Assembly (NCBI GenBank): GCA_001898965.1
Contig: MKVW01000009.1
Coordinates: forward strand, 1,466,522 to 1,530,521
Source: Rhizobiales bacterium 62-17
GTDB taxonomy: Bacteria; Pseudomonadota; Alphaproteobacteria; Rhizobiales; Beijerinckiaceae
Direction: 5' to 3'
Length of the DNA stretch: 64,000 nucleotides
This document shows positions 17,196-25,885 of this stretch, one piece after another. The notes under the pieces are model-generated. The model had not been told where the DNA came from, did no database searches, and saw nothing but the letters and a program-made list of their open reading frames with translations. Within the stretch, counting starts at the first letter, position 1. Each line of letters starts with the position of its first letter. A program made the position numbers and the translations under genes.

Positions 17196-18086
17196 TTATG
17201 CGGAGCGTCCGTTTTTCTTGCCACTGGATTTGCCGTTGGCGGTCAGGAATTGCGGTTGCGTAGCCGGGCGATAGCACAACTGTTCCGAGACTTGCGCAGC
17301 GGCCTGAACCAGTGTCTCGACGGAGGAGTCGTGGCCCTTGGCGTCGCGTCGATCCGGCCCGGCGATGGCGAGAACCGCCACCAGCTCGCCCTGGGAATCG
17401 AAAATAGGTGCGCCAGCGCCACGAATATTGTCGACGAAATGGCCTTTCAGCCAACCATAGCCGGATTGCAGAACACCATTTTTGATCGTTTCCAACCGCT
17501 CGCGCAGCTCGACGGATGAAAGGGCGGGACCACTGACTTCACGACGCAGTTTGTCGCGCGTCATGTCGCTTGGCAGATGCGCGAGAAAGACATGTCCCGT
17601 CGCCGACGAAAGAAGCGGAAAGATCGTGCCGAGCCCAAGTGAGGTCACGCCGATGCCGCCACCGCGCAGCCAGCGGATCACGGTCGGGCCTTCATCGCCC
17701 CACACAGACAGCGTGCCGGCCTCGTGAATTTTGGCGACCATGTCCTTCAGCGCGGAACTGGCCAGATCGATCGCATCGACCCGCGCCAAAGCGGCGAGGC
17801 CGATGCGCAGCGAACGCGATCCGAGATCATAACGGCCGGTGGCCGTATCCTGCGTGGCGAGGCCACAGCGCACCAGGCTGACGAGGTAGCGTCGCGCCTG
17901 GCTCGGCGACAGGTCGCTGTTTCGTGCCACCTCGCCCAAGCTCAGCGGGCCCTCGCCATTGGCGAGCGCGTCGAGCACGGCAAAGCCCGTCTCGACGGAC
18001 TGTATGCCTTGCAACTCGCTGGCGACCGCAACGTCGCTTTTATCTTTCGCGGACCGCGCCTCGCGGGCGGCCTTGGCTTTCGCCAT
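17196..18086 (-). CDS. IclR-family transcriptional regulator (last gene of the minus-strand catabolic operon)
   Basis: A 296-residue regulator. The N-terminal winged HTH (about residues 28-90) has IQSVETGFAVLDALANGEG, LSLGEVARNSDLSPSQARRYLVSL; the C-terminal effector domain includes SVWGDEGPTVIRWL, LLSSATGHVFLAHL and GAPIFDSQGELVAVLAIAG. The ends are basic and low-complexity. It starts 1 base after the VOC gene stop, so it appears to be part of the operon it likely controls. A candidate target is the inverted repeat at 22355-22388. Confidence 0.9.
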   Translation of the reverse strand: MAKAKAAREARSAKDKSDVAVASELQGIQSVETGFAVLDALANGEGPLSLGEVARNSDLSPSQARRYLVSLVRCGLATQDTATGRYDLGSRSLRIGLAALARVDAIDLASSALKDMVAKIHEAGTLSVWGDEGPTVIRWLRGGGIGVTSLGLGTIFPLLSSATGHVFLAHLPSDMTRDKLRREVSGPALSSVELRERLETIKNGVLQSGYGWLKGHFVDNIRGAGAPIFDSQGELVAVLAIAGPDRRDAKGHDSSVETLVQAAAQVSEQLCYRPATQPQFLTANGKSSGKKNGRSA

Positions 18087-18087
18087 G

Positions 18088-18948
18088 TCAGGGCCTCGTG
18101 ACTTGTCTGAACACGATGAGATTACCGAACGCGACGGCCGGATCGACGAAAACCGCCTCGCCTTCGACGCGATGTTCGACGCCGCCGTCGCGCAGGGCGG
18201 CTTTCAGCCGGTCCAGGGAATCGACGTCGATGCTATAGCCCAGATAGGCGGCGCCATCGAGCGGCGTCCGTGTTTCGATGCCATATTGCGCTTTCGCGGC
18301 GGCCGGCGCGAGGGCGATCAGATCCATGCCGGCATGCACCCTCGTGGACTGCTCCTCACGGATCTTGGGCTGTTCGAAAAGCCGGGAAAACGTGTCCGCC
18401 AGTGCATCTGGCGTGTCGGTGACGGCAAACACGCTCGAAATGCGCCAGGCGCTATTGGCATGTTCGGTCCAGTCCGGTCGCAGGTAGAGGTCGACATTGA
18501 AATAGCGGCAGCCGTTGAACGTCAGGGGTGCGGGGAAAGGCAGGATGACGTCGAATTCCGGGAACACGGATTGCCCCGGCGCGACCACCCATTCGCGTTT
18601 CACATGCACCGGCGGCGGCGCGGCAAAACCTTGCGCTACCATGGCGGCATGCGCCGCGTGGGCATCGGAGCCCCCCAGGACCATCGACTTGATGCCTTCA
18701 TGGTCGGTCAAAATGTCTGCCATCGGCGGTGGTAGCAGTGCGCGGTCTCGCGCAGCCATCAGTTCGATATAATTGGCGAAGCCGGGCTTGATCGAAGGCA
18801 TCAGCACTAGATGGTTCGAAATGCCCATCGATTCGATATTGCTGATCGGCGACAAGGTGAAGCCCATGCGGCGGAACAGCGAGGCGGCCGCATTGAGATC
18901 GTGAACATAGGTCAGAAGATGGTCGATGAGTTCAATCGGCTTAGACAT
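18088..18948 (-). CDS. VOC/glyoxalase-like domain protein
   Basis: A 286-residue protein with two VOC-like halves. The first begins IELIDHLLTYVHDLNAAASLFRRMGFTLSP in pattern, with a metal-ligand-type His in DHLL; the second ends with the FVDPAVAFGNLIVF strand. It resembles Glyoxalase_3-like proteins (PF13468) seen in catabolic operons, but the reaction is not predictable. Its first 8 bases overlap the end of the racemase gene, indicating coupled translation. Confidence 0.75.
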   Translation of the reverse strand: MSKPIELIDHLLTYVHDLNAAASLFRRMGFTLSPISNIESMGISNHLVLMPSIKPGFANYIELMAARDRALLPPPMADILTDHEGIKSMVLGGSDAHAAHAAMVAQGFAAPPPVHVKREWVVAPGQSVFPEFDVILPFPAPLTFNGCRYFNVDLYLRPDWTEHANSAWRISSVFAVTDTPDALADTFSRLFEQPKIREEQSTRVHAGMDLIALAPAAAKAQYGIETRTPLDGAAYLGYSIDVDSLDRLKAALRDGGVEHRVEGEAVFVDPAVAFGNLIVFRQVTRP

Positions 18949-19687
18949 GGTTTTCGCTCAAAAGAAGTTTGCAGATTGCGTTGACGTGAATCTGGACGCT
19001 GTCGAGAAGCGGAATGGGCGCACCGGGCAGAGGCAGCAGCAGGGGAAGCTCGGTGCAGGCCAGGACAATCGCCTCCGCACCCTGCGCCTGGAGCTTCTTC
19101 ACCGCCCGCTCCAGAACCGCGCGGCCTTCCGCGATGGGGCGCCCGGCGGTGAGGATGTCCTGGATAAGCGCATCGATCTCCCGTTGGTCGTGGCCGTCGA
19201 GCAAGGTTAGCCGGCGGGGCGCGCCGTTTGAGGAAAAACGTGCGAGACGGTTCGGAAGAAAGTCGGATTCGCAGGTCAGGCTGGTGCCGAGCACACCCAC
19301 GTTTCCGACTGCTCTTCTGTCGAGCTCTTGCGCGACTCCCGCCAAAACATGCGGAATATCGGCACTCATACTGTTGCATACGGCTTCATGCCAGAGATGA
19401 GCCGTGACAGCCGTCAGAACGACGACGTCACAGCCGCTGGCTTCGAGGCCGCGTGCAGCTTCGACAAGAATGCGTTCCACGGCCGCCATGTCGCCGGCCG
19501 AAGCATGCGACAGCAGTTCCGCGTAATTCAGGTTCCACACGACGCCCGAGAAACTGTGGTGAGCGCCGAGGGCGGTCTCCATGGCCTTGTTCAGCCGCTC
19601 GTAGTAGAGCGCTGTCGAATGCCAGCTCATGCCGCCGATCAGGCCGACCCGGCGGCGTTGTTGATCGAGAGGATCAAGCATGGACAT
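18941..19687 (-). CDS. Aspartate/glutamate racemase-family protein
   Basis: A 248-residue protein with the family opening VGLIGGMSWHSTALYYERLN and the second catalytic cysteine in IVLACTELPLLLP. At the position of the first catalytic cysteine the sequence reads VLTAVTAH, so Thr replaces Cys; some L-Asp/Glu-specific racemases also use a Thr/Cys pair. The substrate is unknown, and hydantoin or other amino-acid derivatives are possible given the ABC importer upstream. Its ATG shares a base with the permease stop (TGATG). An upstream extension of the frame lies within the permease gene and is rejected. Confidence 0.82.
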   Translation of the reverse strand: MSMLDPLDQQRRRVGLIGGMSWHSTALYYERLNKAMETALGAHHSFSGVVWNLNYAELLSHASAGDMAAVERILVEAARGLEASGCDVVVLTAVTAHLWHEAVCNSMSADIPHVLAGVAQELDRRAVGNVGVLGTSLTCESDFLPNRLARFSSNGAPRRLTLLDGHDQREIDALIQDILTAGRPIAEGRAVLERAVKKLQAQGAEAIVLACTELPLLLPLPGAPIPLLDSVQIHVNAICKLLLSENHV

Positions 19688-20580
19688 CACGCGCCAGCCG
19701 AAACGGCCGCTCGCCCTTTGGTTAAAAGCGGCAGGCCCAGCGTGATCAGTACGAACGCACCGGTCAGCAGCTTCAGATCGGAGGGATGCAGGCCCGTGGA
19801 GAGGCCAAGGGAAATGAGTTGGTAGTAGACGATCGAGCCGACGATCGGTGCGATGACTTGGCGCTGAATGGTCGAGCGGCCGATGATGGCTTCGCCGATG
19901 ATGAGCGCGGCAAGGCCATTGACGAGAATGCCGAAGCCCATCGTCACGTCCGCATAGCCTTGCTGCTGCACGACGATGGCTCCGCCGAGCGCCGCCAGCC
20001 CATTGGCGAGGCCAAAACCGACCGTGGTATAGAGCCTGGCATTGATGCCGATGGCCGGAGACAGGCGCGCATTCGCACCGACGCAGCGCAGAGCCAATCC
20101 GACCTCGCTTTTGTAGAAAGCAATCAGGCCAAGCACGACCAGACCGACGAGCGCCGCGAGCAGGGCGATCTGTGACCAGATGCCGAGCAGAATTTCGGGC
20201 GAAATGGCATCGAAGGCGGTCAGTTCCGGGCGTACCGATTTGTTCGGCATGCCCATGACGCGCAGATTGACGCTCCAGATCATCGTCGCCACCAGAATGC
20301 CGGCCAGCAGCGAATTGATCTTGAAATATTGGTGGATGAGCGCCGTGGAAATGCCAGCAAGGAAGCCGCCGGCGATCGCAAGCGCCATGCTGCTCCACGG
20401 GTCGAGGCCGGCGGTGAGAACCGCAGCCGCCAGACAGCCGCCGAGGGGAAAACTGCCTTCCGTCGTAAGATCGGGCAGGGACAGGGTGCGAAACGGCACC
20501 ATGATTGCCAAAGCCACGAAGGAATAGATCAGGCTCTGGGCCAGCGTGATCGGAATGAGGTTGATAAAAGCCTGGATCAT
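19687..20580 (-). CDS. ABC transporter permease (TrpY-like)
   Basis: A 297-residue membrane protein with 8-9 predicted spans, of the branched-chain-amino-acid-type permease superfamily (PF02653). Marks are LSLPDLTTEGSFPLGG near residue 33 and LRCVGANARLSPAIGINARL near residue 165, typical of the uncharacterised YtlD/TrpY importers that pair with ABC_sub_bind solute proteins. Only one permease gene is present, so it would act as a homodimer. Overlaps the ATPase stop by 4 bases. Confidence 0.85.
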   Translation of the reverse strand: MIQAFINLIPITLAQSLIYSFVALAIMVPFRTLSLPDLTTEGSFPLGGCLAAAVLTAGLDPWSSMALAIAGGFLAGISTALIHQYFKINSLLAGILVATMIWSVNLRVMGMPNKSVRPELTAFDAISPEILLGIWSQIALLAALVGLVVLGLIAFYKSEVGLALRCVGANARLSPAIGINARLYTTVGFGLANGLAALGGAIVVQQQGYADVTMGFGILVNGLAALIIGEAIIGRSTIQRQVIAPIVGSIVYYQLISLGLSTGLHPSDLKLLTGAFVLITLGLPLLTKGRAAVSAGA

Positions 20581-21356
20581 GTGCTGAGCACCATTCTGTC
20601 ATCTTTGATGCGGAAGCGGGCGACAAGATCGCCGACGGTCAATCCGCCAATCTCGTCCGATCCGATGTCAGCGACGATGCGGCCGGCATCCATCATGATG
20701 ATGCGCGAGGCATAGGACAGCGCGTGCTGCATATTGTGAGTGACCATCATCGTGGTCAGCTTGCCATGTGTGACCATTGATACGGTCGCTTCCATCACAT
20801 ATTCGGACGTGCGCGGATCGAGCGCCGCCGTATGTTCGTCGAGCAGCAGCAGTTTCGGCGGACAAAGCGTCGCCATGGCGAGCGACAGGGCTTGTCGCTG
20901 GCCGCCCGATAATTCGCCGGCGCGGGTGTCGAGCCGGTTTTCGAGGCCGAGGCGCAGCACCGAGAGTGCCTGTTTGAACCGCTCGCGTCTGGCGGCCGTG
21001 AGGGCCGGGCGCAGCCGCCGGCCTTCCGATCGCATCAAGGCGAGCGTCATGTTCTCCTGAACGGTGAGGGTCGGGGCGGTGCCGACCATAGGATCCTGGA
21101 AGACGCGCGCCACCAGAGCGGCGCGCGCATGTTCGCGCATCTGCGTCACGTCAACGGCATCGATGTCGATACGGCCGCGATCGGGCAGGAAGGCTCCGCC
21201 GAGCAGATTGAGCAGCGTGCTCTTGCCCGCGCCATTGCCGCCGATGATGGCGACGAATTGGCCCGTGTCGACCTTCAGGTCGAGCCCGGCGATGGCAATC
21301 TTCTCGGAAGCGGTGCCGGCGTTGAATACTTTATGAAGACCAGTCGCAACGATCAT
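20577..21356 (-). CDS. ABC transporter ATP-binding protein (partner of the TrpXYZ-like importer)
   Basis: A 259-residue ATPase: Walker A GGNGAGKST, Q-loop ARVFQDPMVGTAPTLTVQEN, signature LSGGQRQALSLA, Walker B LLLLDEHTAALD, switch MVTHNMQHAL. The DEHTAALD wording is common in ATPases coupled to ABC_sub_bind proteins. It lies 7 bases after the binding-protein gene and overlaps the permease start. Confidence 0.88.
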   Translation of the reverse strand: MIVATGLHKVFNAGTASEKIAIAGLDLKVDTGQFVAIIGGNGAGKSTLLNLLGGAFLPDRGRIDIDAVDVTQMREHARAALVARVFQDPMVGTAPTLTVQENMTLALMRSEGRRLRPALTAARRERFKQALSVLRLGLENRLDTRAGELSGGQRQALSLAMATLCPPKLLLLDEHTAALDPRTSEYVMEATVSMVTHGKLTTMMVTHNMQHALSYASRIIMMDAGRIVADIGSDEIGGLTVGDLVARFRIKDDRMVLST

Positions 21357-21363
21357 CGGTGGT

Positions 21364-22329
21364 TCAATCGCTCACGCATTTGCAGTCGGCCAAAGCCGGC
21401 GGCACGGTCAGGCCGAGGGCCTTGAGCTTGGCGCCGTTGATCATCGGCTTGTGTTCGGCGGCGCTCGCCCGATAGGGCGGGATTTTGGCCGGATCTTCGC
21501 CTTTGAGAATGCGTCCGGCGATCCGTCCCGCCGCCTCGCCCGACTGGCCGAAGGAAACAGCGAAGGCAGCCAACGCATAATTCTGCTGCACCGCCTGTGG
21601 AACCGAGGTGATGACCGGCAGTTTGGCGCGATCGGCCGTGGCGGAAACAGCGGCCATGCCCTGCTGGATGCGGCCTGAAGCAACGGTGAAGAGCGCATCG
21701 ACACGGCCGACGGCGGATTGCACGCGCTGCGCCAGCTCGTTGGGATTGTCGACGCCGATGCGCACGAAAGTGAGACCGCTCTTGGCAGCATCGGCTTCCA
21801 TGCCATCGACCGCAGCCTTCGAACTGTCGTCGCCGGTATCATAGAGTAGGCCGACACGCTTCATGTTCGGCAGCAGCTTCTTGAAGAAGTCGAGCACGGC
21901 CGGATAGTCGAGCGCCACGGAAGAGCCGGTGATGAGCCGGTCGCCTTTGTCCCATGAAGGTACGAGGCCGGTATGCACCGGATCGGCGATCGGCAGGAAG
22001 ACCAGCGGGAAGGTGCGGGTGCGCAACTGATTGCGCGCAGCCACCGAAACGGGCGTGGCGATGGTTGCCATCAGATCAGGCTTCGCGCCGGCGAGGCGTG
22101 TCAGCATTTGTGGAACGAGTGCGGCGTCGAAATTCACATTGCTTTCGTCGAAGGTCACTTTGTCTGCCGTGAAACCCTCGTCCGCCAGGCCTTTCTTGAA
22201 TCCGGCAATGGCTTCATCGAGCGTCGGATGCGGTCCCCAGCCGGCAATGGCGATGCGTTTCGTTTGCGCCGATGCCGCTGACGTTGCGGCCAGTGCGAAT
22301 GCGACAGCGAAAGCAATTCCCTTCAACAT
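21364..22329 (-). CDS. ABC transporter substrate-binding protein (TrpX-like, PF04392 type)
   Basis: A 321-residue exported protein with a clear signal peptide (AVAFALAATSAASAQT). The mature part has the ABC_sub_bind layout: IAIAGWGPHPTLDEAIAGF, a first lobe with DLMATIATPVSVAARN, the hinge FFKKLLPNMKRVGLLYD, and the late SFGQSGEAAGRIAGRILKG segment. Ligands for the family include tryptophan and other aromatic or small organic acids; this one is unknown. It is the first gene of the minus arm, with an AGGAGGG ribosome site and an inverted-repeat operator 26 bases upstream of the ATG. Confidence 0.88.
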   Translation of the reverse strand: MLKGIAFAVAFALAATSAASAQTKRIAIAGWGPHPTLDEAIAGFKKGLADEGFTADKVTFDESNVNFDAALVPQMLTRLAGAKPDLMATIATPVSVAARNQLRTRTFPLVFLPIADPVHTGLVPSWDKGDRLITGSSVALDYPAVLDFFKKLLPNMKRVGLLYDTGDDSSKAAVDGMEADAAKSGLTFVRIGVDNPNELAQRVQSAVGRVDALFTVASGRIQQGMAAVSATADRAKLPVITSVPQAVQQNYALAAFAVSFGQSGEAAGRIAGRILKGEDPAKIPPYRASAAEHKPMINGAKLKALGLTVPPALADCKCVSD

Positions 22330-22354
22330 CGTGCCCTCCTTTAATTATGTGCTA

Positions 22355-22388
22355 TTGCACATTCTGCAAGGATATGCAGAATATGCAA
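22355..22388. promoter_or_regulatory. Candidate operator: 14-bp-arm inverted repeat in the divergent promoter region
   Basis: TTGCACATTCTGCA and TGCAGAATATGCAA are separated by AGGATA. The arms match at 13 of 14 positions and the inner 8-mers (ATTCTGCA/TGCAGAAT) match perfectly. The repeat lies between the two divergent operons, next to the start of the binding-protein gene, where a regulator could block or activate both arms. The IclR encoded at 17196-18086 is the obvious candidate ligand-responsive protein. Confidence 0.65.
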
Positions 22389-22550
22389 GACAATAATTTG
22401 AGCATCGAGGACAGCATGAGGGCAGTCTTCTTCCGCGAATCCTGCCGCGGTACGCCCAGCGTTACAGTCGAGCTTACTGGCGCCGCCGCTGCGGATTGTG
22501 CCGGTTCGATCAACCTGTTGGGCGCGGTCAGAAGTGTCGTGAAGCCATGA
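22383..22550 (+). CDS. Possible 55-residue leader ORF overlapping the acyl-CoA ligase start
   Basis: An ORF beginning MQDNNLSIEDSMRAVFF inside the operator and ending in ATGA overlap with the ligase start (stop 22548-22550, ATG 22547). No similarity is recognised and no strong ribosome site precedes it. The overlap suggests translational coupling if it is expressed, but the ORF could be chance. Otherwise the 160 bases before the ligase hold no visible gene. Confidence 0.25.
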   Translation: MQDNNLSIEDSMRAVFFRESCRGTPSVTVELTGAAAADCAGSINLLGAVRSVVKP

Positions 22551-24364
22551 CGCTGGAGTGTCGCGCACCGCGCTTCGCCGATGCGCACGATATTGCTGCC
22601 TTCGCGGCGACACCGCTGGAGAAGCGCCTAGCCGGGGCCGACATTCTCGCCATGCTGAAGGCTCAGGCCCGACAAGATGGTGATGCAGCCGCCATCCATT
22701 ATTTGCCCCGTGGGCTTGCTGACGATGAGGGCATCACCTTCTCAAGGCGGCAATTGCTCGATGGCGTGGCGGCTCTCGCGACGCAACTTGTCGAACATGG
22801 GCTGGGACCGACCGATACGGTGGCCGTGTTGCTGCCGAATGGTCCCGGCACTCTGGCCGCGTCTCTCGCGGTGATGGCCGTGGCGCGTCTGGCACCGATC
22901 AATCTCTTTCTCGAACCGGACCAGATTGAGAAATTGTTGCACGAATGCGAAGCCAAAGCGGTTTTGCTGCCGAAGGAAGCGCCTCCCGTCCTCGCCGATG
23001 TTTTGAGCGCGGTAGCCGCCAAGGCGAATGGCCCAAAGGTGATTGTCGTCGATACGGAGACATTGCCGGCTGGAGTCCGCGGCGATCCGCCTTCTCGCGA
23101 TCTGTCGGATGTTGTCGCGCTGTTTCACACAGGCGGCACGACCGGTCTGCCAAAATTTGTGCCACTAACCGCGCGCCATCTAGCGGCAACGGCTGTCATC
23201 TCGCGTTTCGGCTATGGCTACGGCACGGACGATCGGGTGCTCTGCGCCATGCCGATGTTTCATGTCGGCGGTCTCTTCGCCTGTTCGTTCATTCCCCTGG
23301 TCAGCGGTAGCGAAGTCGTCGTGCTCGGGCCCCTTGGTTATCGCGGCAAGGGCGTGGTGGACGCGCTGCCTTCGACCATCGAGAAACTCGATCTCAGCGT
23401 CGTCGTCGGGCCGCCGACCATCATGGCGCAATTGGCCACGCGGCCGCCGGATCGGCAGCGCGCCCAGCATCTGCGCCTGTTCGTCAATGGCGCCGCGGCT
23501 TTGCCGCGCGTTGTGGGCGAACGTTTAAGTGGCGCGACTGGCATCAGAGTGGTCGAACCTTGGGGGTTGACTGAATCCACTCTGGCCGTGACCTCTGGGC
23601 CGCGAGACGGCGTCCATCGACAGGGTTCGGTCGGTCTGCCGCTGCCTTATTGCGCCGTCAAGGCTGTGCGCGTCGACGTTTCAGGCCATCGCATCGGCGA
23701 TTGCGCGATCGATGAGATCGGCGTTCTGGCTATCCATGGTCCGATGGTCTTCGATGGCTATCTCAATCGCACGCGTGCCCAGCAACCCTTTTTCGACGAT
23801 GGTTGGCTCGACACCGGCGATCTCGGCCGCGTCGATGCCGATGGCTTCGTTTGGGTGACAGGCCGCGCGAAGGAATTGATCAAGCGCGGCGGTCACGGCA
23901 TCGACCCGTCGATGATCGAGGATGCGCTGAACGCTCATCCCGGCGTGGCCCTGGCTGCGGCGATCGGCAAGCCCGATGCCTATGCCGGCGAATTGCCCAT
24001 GGCCTATATCCAGCTTCAGCCGGGCGCTCAGGTGACCGCCGAGGGGCTGCTCGACTTCGTGCGGACGCGCATTCCCGAGCGGGCCGCCATGCCGAAGGAA
24101 ATTATCATCCTTGAGAAGCTGCCGGTGACTGCGATCGGCAAGGTTCACAAGCAGACGCTCAAATTCGATATCACCCAGCGGGTGGCGCAGGCCGTTATCG
24201 CCCAGATCGTCGCCCCCTCGGAGGCGCGCGTCGAGGTGCAGCCGCATGCGCTGCATGGGCTTGAAGTGCATGTGGAAGTGCCGGCCGCGGCCGTAGCAGC
24301 CGTGCGGGAGCAATTGTCGGCTTTCGCCTTCCGCTCAAACGTTATGTCGATAACTGAAAGGTGA
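22547..24364 (+). CDS. Acyl-CoA synthetase / AMP-dependent ligase
   Basis: A 605-residue ANL-superfamily enzyme. AMP-binding motifs: FHTGGTTGLPKFVPLT (P-loop), VNGAAALPR, EPWGLTEST (A5), WLDTGDLGRVDADGFVWVTGRAKELIKRGG-type A7/A8 region, and the C-terminal catalytic lysine in VTAIGKVHKQTL. An unusual extra ~60 residues follow the usual end. It would activate a carboxylic acid, presumably the substrate imported by the divergent ABC system, to its CoA thioester. It is first in the plus-strand arm, followed after 39 bases by the oxidoreductase. Confidence 0.9.
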   Translation: MTLECRAPRFADAHDIAAFAATPLEKRLAGADILAMLKAQARQDGDAAAIHYLPRGLADDEGITFSRRQLLDGVAALATQLVEHGLGPTDTVAVLLPNGPGTLAASLAVMAVARLAPINLFLEPDQIEKLLHECEAKAVLLPKEAPPVLADVLSAVAAKANGPKVIVVDTETLPAGVRGDPPSRDLSDVVALFHTGGTTGLPKFVPLTARHLAATAVISRFGYGYGTDDRVLCAMPMFHVGGLFACSFIPLVSGSEVVVLGPLGYRGKGVVDALPSTIEKLDLSVVVGPPTIMAQLATRPPDRQRAQHLRLFVNGAAALPRVVGERLSGATGIRVVEPWGLTESTLAVTSGPRDGVHRQGSVGLPLPYCAVKAVRVDVSGHRIGDCAIDEIGVLAIHGPMVFDGYLNRTRAQQPFFDDGWLDTGDLGRVDADGFVWVTGRAKELIKRGGHGIDPSMIEDALNAHPGVALAAAIGKPDAYAGELPMAYIQLQPGAQVTAEGLLDFVRTRIPERAAMPKEIIILEKLPVTAIGKVHKQTLKFDITQRVAQAVIAQIVAPSEARVEVQPHALHGLEVHVEVPAAAVAAVREQLSAFAFRSNVMSITER

Positions 24365-24403
24365 ACCATGCCGGACGATCGGTTTCAAAGCGAGGAACGT
24401 TTC

Positions 24404-25411
24404 ATGAAAGCTGTCTATTTCGAGGAACACGGCGATCTTTCTGTCCTTCGCTACGGTGATCGGCCGATGCCGGACGTGGCCGATGGATGGGTGCGCATTC
24501 GCGTTCGTGCGACGAGTTTCAACCATGCTGATCTCTTTGCCAGACGCGGCATGCCGGGGATCAAGGTCGAATTGCCCGGGATCACCGGCATGGATTGTGC
24601 CGGCGACATTGATGCGCTGGGAGCTGGCGTAAACGGCTGGGGGGTCGGAGATCGCGTATTGCCCATTTCGCATCATGTCGATTGGGACAACGGCAAGTTC
24701 GACATGCTCGGCGAAAATCGCAACGGCGCCATGGCGGAATATTGCGTCGTGCGCGCCAGCCAGCTCATCAAACTGCCAGACAACGTGTCGTATGAGGATG
24801 CGGCCTGCCTGCCTTGCGCTTATGGCACGGCCTATCGCATGTTGCATACACGCGGTCAGATTCAGGCTGGCCAGTCCATTCTCATCCTCGGTGCATCGGG
24901 CGGCGTGGGCAATGCCTGCGTGCAATTGGCGAAAGCAGCCGGTCTTCATGTCGTCGCCGCGGCTGGTGACGATGCAAAATGTCAGCGTCTCCTTGCTTTG
25001 GGTGCCGACGAAGCCATCAACTACTCGACCACGGCGATCGACGGGTGGGTCAAGAAAAAGACCGGCTCTCTGCTGCGCGGCGGCGGGATGGACGTTGTTG
25101 TGAATTTCACGGCGGGCGATACATGGATGCCGTCCATGCGCTGCGTCAAGCGTTTCGGCAAGCTGCTCTGTTGCGGCGGCACCGGGGGCTATCAGGCCGT
25201 CACGGACATTCCCTATCTCTTCATGTCGGAAATGAGCATCATCGGCTCAACGGGCTGGACGATGGAGGATCAGAAGGCCTGCATTGATCTGGTGGCCAGT
25301 GGCCGTCTCAAGCCAGTCATCGATCGGGTCGTGCCCCTGCCTGGCGCCATTGATGCCTGCGCGGCGTTCGAAAAGCGCGACTTTTTCGGCAAAATCATCG
25401 TCGCGCCATAA
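24404..25411 (+). CDS. MDR-family oxidoreductase (zinc-independent alcohol/quinone reductase type)
   Basis: A 335-residue medium-chain dehydrogenase/reductase. GroES-like N terminus: MKAVYFEEHGDLSVLRY, VRATSFNHADLFARRG, GMDCAGDIDALGAGV; Rossmann nucleotide site ILGASGGVGNACVQLAKAAG near residue 155. The structural zinc cluster of classical alcohol dehydrogenases is absent. ATG 24404 has a GAGGAA site just upstream and gives the family N terminus; ATG 24368 would add 12 residues. It likely oxidises or reduces an intermediate made by the upstream ligase. Confidence 0.85.
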   Translation: MKAVYFEEHGDLSVLRYGDRPMPDVADGWVRIRVRATSFNHADLFARRGMPGIKVELPGITGMDCAGDIDALGAGVNGWGVGDRVLPISHHVDWDNGKFDMLGENRNGAMAEYCVVRASQLIKLPDNVSYEDAACLPCAYGTAYRMLHTRGQIQAGQSILILGASGGVGNACVQLAKAAGLHVVAAAGDDAKCQRLLALGADEAINYSTTAIDGWVKKKTGSLLRGGGMDVVVNFTAGDTWMPSMRCVKRFGKLLCCGGTGGYQAVTDIPYLFMSEMSIIGSTGWTMEDQKACIDLVASGRLKPVIDRVVPLPGAIDACAAFEKRDFFGKIIVAP

Positions 25412-25427
25412 GGATTAAGGATCAATC

Positions 25428-25877
25428 ATGCTCGATGTCGAAGCCTTCAAGCGCATCGTCGAAACTGCGGCCTTTCATCAGTTGATCGGTCTGAAACTGG
25501 AACGCGCCGATGTGGAAGCTGGCATTGCGGTATTGCGCCAGCCCTATGATCCCCGCCTGAGCATTTTCCCCGAGGCCGGCGTCTATCATGGCGGCGTCAT
25601 CGCTTCGCTGATCGATGTGGCCGGTGCGGTTGCCTGCGGCTTGCAGGTGGGGCGGCCGACGCCGACGGCGAATTTTCGTGTCGACTTCCTGAAGTCGCCG
25701 GCCAAGATCGATCTGCTCGCGACCGGCAAAGTGGTGCGCGCTGGGAAATCGGTTTCGGTCGCCGACGTCGAGATCACCGACGATAAAGGCGAGGTCTATG
25801 CCGTCGGCCGTGGCACGTTCAGCATGTCCGCCGTCTTCAAGGCCATCGAGGGCGGCGGCGAACACGCCAAACGATAG
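25428..25877 (+). CDS. PaaI-family hotdog thioesterase
   Basis: A 149-residue single hotdog-fold protein with the family motif VYHGGVIASLIDVAGAVA and the later TANFRVDFLKSP and VVRAGKSVSVADVEI strands. Family role: hydrolysis of aryl- or acyl-CoA thioesters, often as a relief valve for stalled CoA intermediates. An AAGGAT ribosome site precedes the ATG; 16 bases separate it from the oxidoreductase gene. Confidence 0.88.
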   Translation: MLDVEAFKRIVETAAFHQLIGLKLERADVEAGIAVLRQPYDPRLSIFPEAGVYHGGVIASLIDVAGAVACGLQVGRPTPTANFRVDFLKSPAKIDLLATGKVVRAGKSVSVADVEITDDKGEVYAVGRGTFSMSAVFKAIEGGGEHAKR

Positions 25878-25885
25878 GAGCCGCT

